Source: Apostichopus japonicus (taxonomy: Eukaryota; Echinodermata; Holothuroidea; Aspidochirotida; Stichopodidae). Taken from it: a stretch of 64,000 nucleotides of DNA. Location of the stretch: assembly GCF_037975245.1 (NCBI RefSeq), contig NC_092566.1:8722001-8786000 (forward strand), given 5' to 3'. This document shows positions 58,330 through 64,000 of this stretch, in pieces. Positions within the stretch are counted from its first letter, which is position 1. Each line of letters begins with the position of its first letter. Position numbers and translations under genes: made by a program. The notes under the pieces were generated by a model. It saw only the letters and a program-made list of their open reading frames with translations. It searched no databases and was not told the origin of the DNA.

Positions 58330-59172
58330 TTTGTGATATAACTAATTAGCTGTTGAAAAAAAAACATATGAAATAAAATTGTTTGTTGAAAGTATAACCA
58401 GAATGCCATTGTCTGACCTCTGCTAATTTCCATAGGCTTACACACCCAATAGGGTGCACTTAAAGTTTATATATCATACATGTACTTTGGACTAGTGTAA
58501 AATCTTAACAAGTACAAATATGAGATACACAAGTGTAATAACAGGAATAAATAAACAAAGCAAAATCATAATTTCTTTGTTCAAGTCCGAATGCAAAACA
58601 ATAAAGAGCAAACTCAAACATGCACATATATACATACCGTCACTTTCGCAAACATTTCTTTTGCCGTCGATAAGGAATCAATCAGTACGCCGAACTATTT
58701 AGCGATTCCATGCCATGGTATAATAGTATTTAACACTGACACTGCACACAAGATTTGTAAGTGCCTTTGACTTCAAGTGTTCAGCAAGTACTATTAATGC
58801 GGACATACATATCAACTATATACAGTTTTGACAAATACATACAAGTTAACCTCCATTCCAAGTATGAACTTCAAGGAAGATGTACTTTTTGTGTTATCGT
58901 GTTAGGAAGGTTTTCATAATTGACCTATGTTGACCACAAATGATCTTTGACCTCGATGCTTATATCGACAAGGTTTTATACTTACCAAAGTATCTATCTA
59001 TCTATCAATCAAGTATGGACTTCAACCAAGATTTACTTTGCAAGTAAAGGTGCTAAAATAGTTTTGAAATGTTAATGTTATTGTCTCGAATGCCCTTTAA
59101 CATTCACTACTTTCGATAATGTTCTTGCCCTTACCACGGAGAATCTATCTACTTGGTAATGAATTATTATGT

Positions 59173-59185
59173 TGACCTTTGACCT
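59173..59185 (-). promoter_or_regulatory. DR1-type motif upstream of TRIM-E
   Basis: Perfect TGACCTTTGACCT about 0.84 kb upstream of the TRIM-E start. Confidence 0.38.
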
Positions 59186-59645
59186 CAACTATCAATAATA
59201 CGCATTTACTTACCATGGAGGATATATCTATACCAAGTACTGTCTGAACGTCAAATAATAATGTTGACTTCGGCCAAGGAGATTTGCAAGGTCCTTGTTG
59301 AACCACCTAATTGCTTCAGCAAAATATCAAAGTTGAGATCGGACTGTTGTCGTGTTCTCGAGAAAGCACTATTTTATAACCAAGCATTGCTTTCACGTGC
59401 ATATGTTGTAAATTGATAACATACTATAGTTGCCAAAGCCAATATAACAGTACTGTGAGTATACTGTCTCTATATAACAACTGTTTAAGTTCAGCAGAAG
59501 TGCACATTATCTTATAAAACTTAACCAGGTAGCTTTCATGACTGGAATAACTTCAACTCACATGAGAATGGGTTTTCGTGTTGGATATGATGGTGAAAAA
59601 CAGGTTTCCTCACATCCACTTTCCGCACATTTCTGCGTGTGTTAC

Positions 59646-61598
59646 CAGGCGCGTATCCAGGATTTTCTAACCCGGGGCGCGAATTACTATCTAAGTGGAG
59701 CGCCACCATCGGTTGGCGCGGAGCGTACAAGAAAATTTCTGGTTTTGATACCCCCCAGATCACCGGAAATGACACTTCTCGGGCTTGAAAATGACCAACC
59801 AAATGTACACTTTTGCCTGAGAACCAAGTATTTCTCAATTTTTTTTCCATCCATAACCTTTTTGAAGATTGTCACCCGTCACATTTCATGTTCGACCTCA
59901 TTGCATGTCCTATGGATCATTGCTTTTGTAGGCGATTCTACGTCACGGCCCACAATATCCGAAAGCCCCACTTTTCAAGGTTTTAAGCCCATTATTTGTT
60001 GAGAATTTGAAAATTCAGATTTCTCGTGAATAAAAATCACTTCAAAACATACCCATAATGTTGCACAAAATTCAATCTATGGACAACCAATAGGAAAAAA
60101 CCTCCTTCAACCCCTAATAGACAGGTACAAATTGCACGAGTAGAGGAAAGTATGATGAAGAATGTTGGTGAGGAAAGTTTCGAAAATTCAGACACAGTTA
60201 ATTTATTGGTGTAGAAATATTGCAACCTCTTATTATGGCTATTATAAAACTTGGTTGAAGGAAATGAAAAATAGCAGATATTTCCGATATCAGGTATATC
60301 GAAACCGAACACTACACACATAGGCGTAGGTCCCGTAGGAGGCGGGGCTGCAGACCCACCCCCCCTTGCCCCGCAACCAATTTTTTCCAAATTTTTCGGG
60401 TACCTACTGAGAGAAAAATAGATAGCAATGAATAGCTTAAAAATGATCTCCTTGGTAATTAAAATAAAGTTCTAAGATTGGCCGACATTACTACTGTAAA
60501 AGAGAGTTTGACATAAATGGATCTGTATGGTTTTTCTCCATCTACATAAGACATTTGGTTGTTTACATTAGCATCCGGCGGTATACTGTGCTACTTTCAC
60601 GGACCGTAAGGTACACGATGCAATGCAATGTAATGACCGATGCTTGCTTATATGATATTGGCATCGATATGTTGAACGCGCGCTCGGCGCGCGAAAAATT
60701 TTGGCTTTTTTTCGGGCAAGTCGTTACAGCCCCAAATCCAATTGGGCTACGCCTTCGACGACACACATAGACAGTTTTTGAGGCTGTTCATCGTGGAACA
60801 GGCATTTCAATGCTCACTGATATGATGTTATATCTGCTCTTTGCTTTACAAATTCGAACAGGCGTGTAGCGAGTAATTGCCAAGGGAGGGGCGAAGCCTG
60901 TATGCAAACTATCTAAGCGAAGCGCCACCATGAGTTGGCGCGAAGCGTACAAGAAAAATTTTGGCCGAAAATGCCTCCCTGCAGATCACTGGAAATGACA
61001 CTTCCCATGCCTTGTAAGTTGCACCTAAGCATTGTCTATTTTGAAATTACTAGCGATGTCATAAAGAAAATTTACTCGGGGGGGGGGGGGGGCGGTCGCC
61101 CCCTTCCCGAAATGCGTCATGTTCCCGACGACCCCGTCGAGTTCAAGACCAGCCACAGTTGGTTCCATATAGCACAATTGTACAATTGTTTAAGGCGTCC
61201 ATACACACACACGCGTTATGATAGACCATATATAGTATTTATATAGATACATTAGTGAGAGAGGGGCAAAAAACGTCAAATATGGAGTTGTTGGTGTAAG
61301 GGGTAGGGTGAGGCGCACACTGCCTCCGTAATCCTTGATCTGTCACTGGCTACCCTGTGTATATAATAGGGATCAGCGCTTTAACTATGACTGTTCCTCT
61401 TTCTCTTCCCGAAGTCTTGGCTATCTTCTACTCCCTCCCTTTCTCCTTTTTCTCTCTTTTTTCTTCTTCTTTTCCCTTCCTTTCTCTCCTCCTTTTCTTT
61501 TTCCCCCCTCCTTTTCCCTTTTTTCTTCTCTTTTTTTCTCTCCTCTTTTTCTTACCCGGGGGGCGCGCGCCCCCAACGCCCCCCTGGATACGCACCTG
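59646..61598 (+). mobile_element. hAT-like non-autonomous element, 1.95 kb, 5-bp TSD
   Basis: Termini CAGGCGCGTATCCAGG and, reverse-complemented, CAGGTGCGTATCCAGG. Flanks GTTAC (59641-59645) and GTTAT (61599-61603); unit A has the single site GTTACTGTCTA near 28145. Reverse complement of 35837-37797. Has 43-bp cassettes at 59686 and 60908 and a polypyrimidine tract at 61440-61555. Confidence 0.88.
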
Positions 61599-62141
61599 GT
61601 TATTGTCTACCTGTTCGCAAATTACACATACGCAAGTGTACTTTACTGATATGCTAGGCTAAACCGGTATTTTCCAACAGGATAAAAATAGAATTTTACA
61701 GTCCACCGCATATATTATCGCATCCCAACACGTACTGAGGATGTTGAACTTTGTTAATTATATGCGGGGGTACATTATTTTTAAATAGAGATGTGCGAAA
61801 AAACAGCAACTAACAAATTGAGGGCCTATTTTATGTAGAAGCATGATAATAATTCATATGCATATTATATAGGTTAAGTTATTACTTTCTCATCCCTTGG
61901 TGTAAGTAGTGTACTTGGGATGAGATATTGTAATCTTAAGCAGTATATGAAATTGTTGCCCACTTCATACTACTTGAAATTTAAACTGGGTGAGTACATC
62001 CGACTTAACGGGGGAAGGGGGAGGGGTCCATAGGGTGCACAATTACATGGAGTAGACTTACCATATTTGAATGAGTGGTCAATAAGTAATTGTGTATCCG
62101 TGTGTGCGAGTAAATGTGTGAGTAAAAGAGGGTGCCGCGAA

Positions 62142-62985
62142 CATGGGCGGCGATCCGTACTTCCGAGTGGGGGGGGGGGGGGATATGACCTTGTTGACTA
62201 TCTAAGCGTAGCGCCACCATAAGTTGGCGCGAAGCGTACAGGAAAATTTTGGGATTTACAAACCCTCTAGATGGCCGGAAACGGCACTTCCTGAGGTTTC
62301 CAAGCGGATTATACCCAACTTTAAAATAGGGATATCATGTCCGAAATATCTCATAATCAGGATCCTAAATACTTTTTTTTTTAATTTCGGGTGTTATTTT
62401 GGGAAAATTGCCCCTGTCAATCTTGTTTCAGGCGCTACGTTAGAATGTTCGAGAGCTCTTTTATATTATTCGATGAAGAAATGGCCTCAGGCTATTATAG
62501 GCCTATACACATGCAATACACAATTACACATAGTTACATTCCTAGGTACCGATTGCTAGGGCATCCAGGTGAAACGTGTATTAAGCATTACCCTGGTAAC
62601 ATGAGATTCTCAGCTATTCGAGGGAACATGTACGTGTGTAGGCCTACTATAGGGCCTATATGAATACTATGAGGGTGCATATATGTACTATATCAATACC
62701 GTGGGCGCAATAATACATTTTGTTGTTATAGGGCCAATGAAGCCTACAGTCAACTATTCTTGCTTTATAACGACGGTTTATTTGAAAAGATCGCACTGCG
62801 TTTATGGTAGGCGAGAAATGAAGCTAAAAAAGAGCCGTACATTCACGATGATGCATAAATGTAGGCATGAAAATATTCTTATCCCTGGCATTTGGTGGGG
62901 GGGGGGGGGATATGGTGTATTACATTCCCTCCACCCATTTTCATGGGCGGATATATCCCCCCTTCCCCCAGGATCGCCGCCCATG
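62142..62985. mobile_element. hAT-type element, 844 bp, 8-bp TSD
   Basis: Termini are perfect inverted repeats of CATGGGCGGCGATCC. Flanks GCCGCGAA (62134-62141) and GTCGCGAA (62986-62993) match at 7 of 8. Carries the 43-bp cassette at 62197. No transposase. Confidence 0.85.
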
Positions 62986-63158
62986 GTCGCGAACTCCTAA
63001 ATCGTAAGGCCGATTGACTTCAAAACTTGGTGTGTGTGTATGCATGGGAATGGGTAGTCTTGGCCAAGTCGTTTGTTATACTCTTTTCTCGCGTACAAAC
63101 TGTACATGCCTCAGAGTCCGTTTCTGCCTACCACGAATGTGATTGTCCACTGTATTTT

Positions 63159-64000
63159 AGCCAGGATTTTTTTTCAGTGGGGAGGGGCGCTGGGGAGCTT
63201 GAACATTTCCGGGGGGGGGGGGCTTGACCATTTCCTTGTTACTATCTAAGCGGAGCGCCACCATGAGTTGGCGCGCAGCGTACCGAAAATTTTTAGCTAA
63301 AAAGGCCTCCTAGATCGTTGGAAATGACACTTCCCAGGCCTTATAAGCTGCTCTAAAGATTTCTCAACATCCTTTATTTTGAGATCCCATGTTTTGATAT
63401 GGTCATCAAATAGTTTAGTGAAATAGAAAAACAAAAATCTGGTAAGTTACTTTGAAATATCATGACATATCTTTTGTAAGTTTGACACCGGCATTGACAT
63501 TTTTCGACAAATCTGCAAATTGCGCGTGGAAAATAAAGAAAGATTGATTGGGCTTTTCACCCAAGTAACATACTGACATGACCAAACTATATGTCAAACT
63601 GACATCAAAGATTGCGTCTGAAATATTATCAGGGTCATAGACTGATTGGCCGGCAGTGGCGGAGCTAGGGGTATTGATCAGGGGGCGAGAATGGCCTGTA
63701 GGGGCGCCTTCGACACCATCTAAGCGGAGCGCCACCATAGGTTGGCGCGGAGCGAACAAACTTTTTTTGAGTAAAGATATTCCCTAGATCGCCGCAACAA
63801 ATGAGTTTCGTACAACAGAATTAAGTCCCGATAAATTAAATACCTCCGTACGTTTAGAGCATTTTGTCAGCAAACTACACCAACAAAATGTGACAAATGC
63901 CAATCGGTAGATGAGAGTGCAATAAAAAAGTCAATAATCGCAAATAAGTAAAAAGTGCTAAAAAGCTGAAAAGGTCGCCAGCAGTCCATTTGAGTCCGTC
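63159..64000. mobile_element. Right-edge transposon cluster (incomplete)
   Basis: After unit E homology ends, two more element starts appear: one near 63160 (CCAGGATTTTTTTTCAGTGG) with a 43-bp cassette at 63241, and one near 63655 (CAGTGGCGGAGCTAGGG, hAT-like end) with a cassette at 63714. Right ends are not in view. No gene is seen. Confidence 0.55.

Larger units (their letters stand above)
54050..63158. repeat. TRIM-array unit E
   Basis: Fifth unit. 3' block 54050-56087 without the MITE, TRIM-E pseudogene, and 5' block 58330-63158 carrying the 1.95-kb hAT-like element and an 844-bp hAT. Homology stops at about 63158, where another repeat begins. No additional gene is supported. Confidence 0.78.

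Overview
The window is animal genomic DNA. It has short exons with GT-AG introns, long AT-rich introns and flanks, minisatellites, and many DNA transposons and 5'-truncated non-LTR retrotransposons. Three protein-coding loci are recognisable. An EFCAB6-type gene together with expanded intronless-CDS TRIM genes suggests a marine invertebrate deuterostome such as an echinoderm. That taxon is an inference; nothing in the window proves it.

Region 1 (1-7123) holds the last two coding exons of METTL14 on the + strand (304-514 and 1426-1736), ending in an RGG tail. About 5.4 kb of non-coding DNA follows, containing a three-copy ~149-bp tandem repeat.

Region 2 (7124-20574, - strand) is a complete multi-EF-hand gene of the EFCAB6 type. 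I assembled 16 exons in continuous phase, giving 926 codons plus stop. METTL14 and this gene converge tail to tail. Its introns carry a 24-bp minisatellite, a 43-bp minisatellite, two oppositely oriented copies of a TTAA-flanked MITE bracketing two exons, and a 126-bp tandem duplication of one exon end with its splice donor.

Region 3 (about 21405 to the right edge) is a tandem array of five diverged units. Each unit is built around a TRIM gene (RING, two B-boxes, coiled coil, C-terminal propeller-like region) on the - strand with a shared 3' block and a shared 5' block. Copies A (23663-25858) and C (46732-48924) are intact. B has a premature stop and a 3.1-kb transposon in its RING. D is a deleted fragment split by a hAT element. 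E has a 23-bp duplication, a frameshift and a small palindromic insertion carrying a stop. The starts of units B to E are marked by repeated sequence near 31412, 44970, 51352 and 54050.

Because the units are copies of each other, many insertions have an empty sister site, so element ends and target-site duplications (TSDs) can be read directly. These include a piggyBac-like MITE (TTAA), hAT elements with 8-bp TSDs, a hAT-like 1.95-kb element with 5-bp TSDs, and two retrotransposon tails. A 43-bp cassette is shared by several transposon families with different termini. A perfect DR1 nuclear-receptor-type motif lies about 0.85 kb upstream of four of the five TRIM copies.
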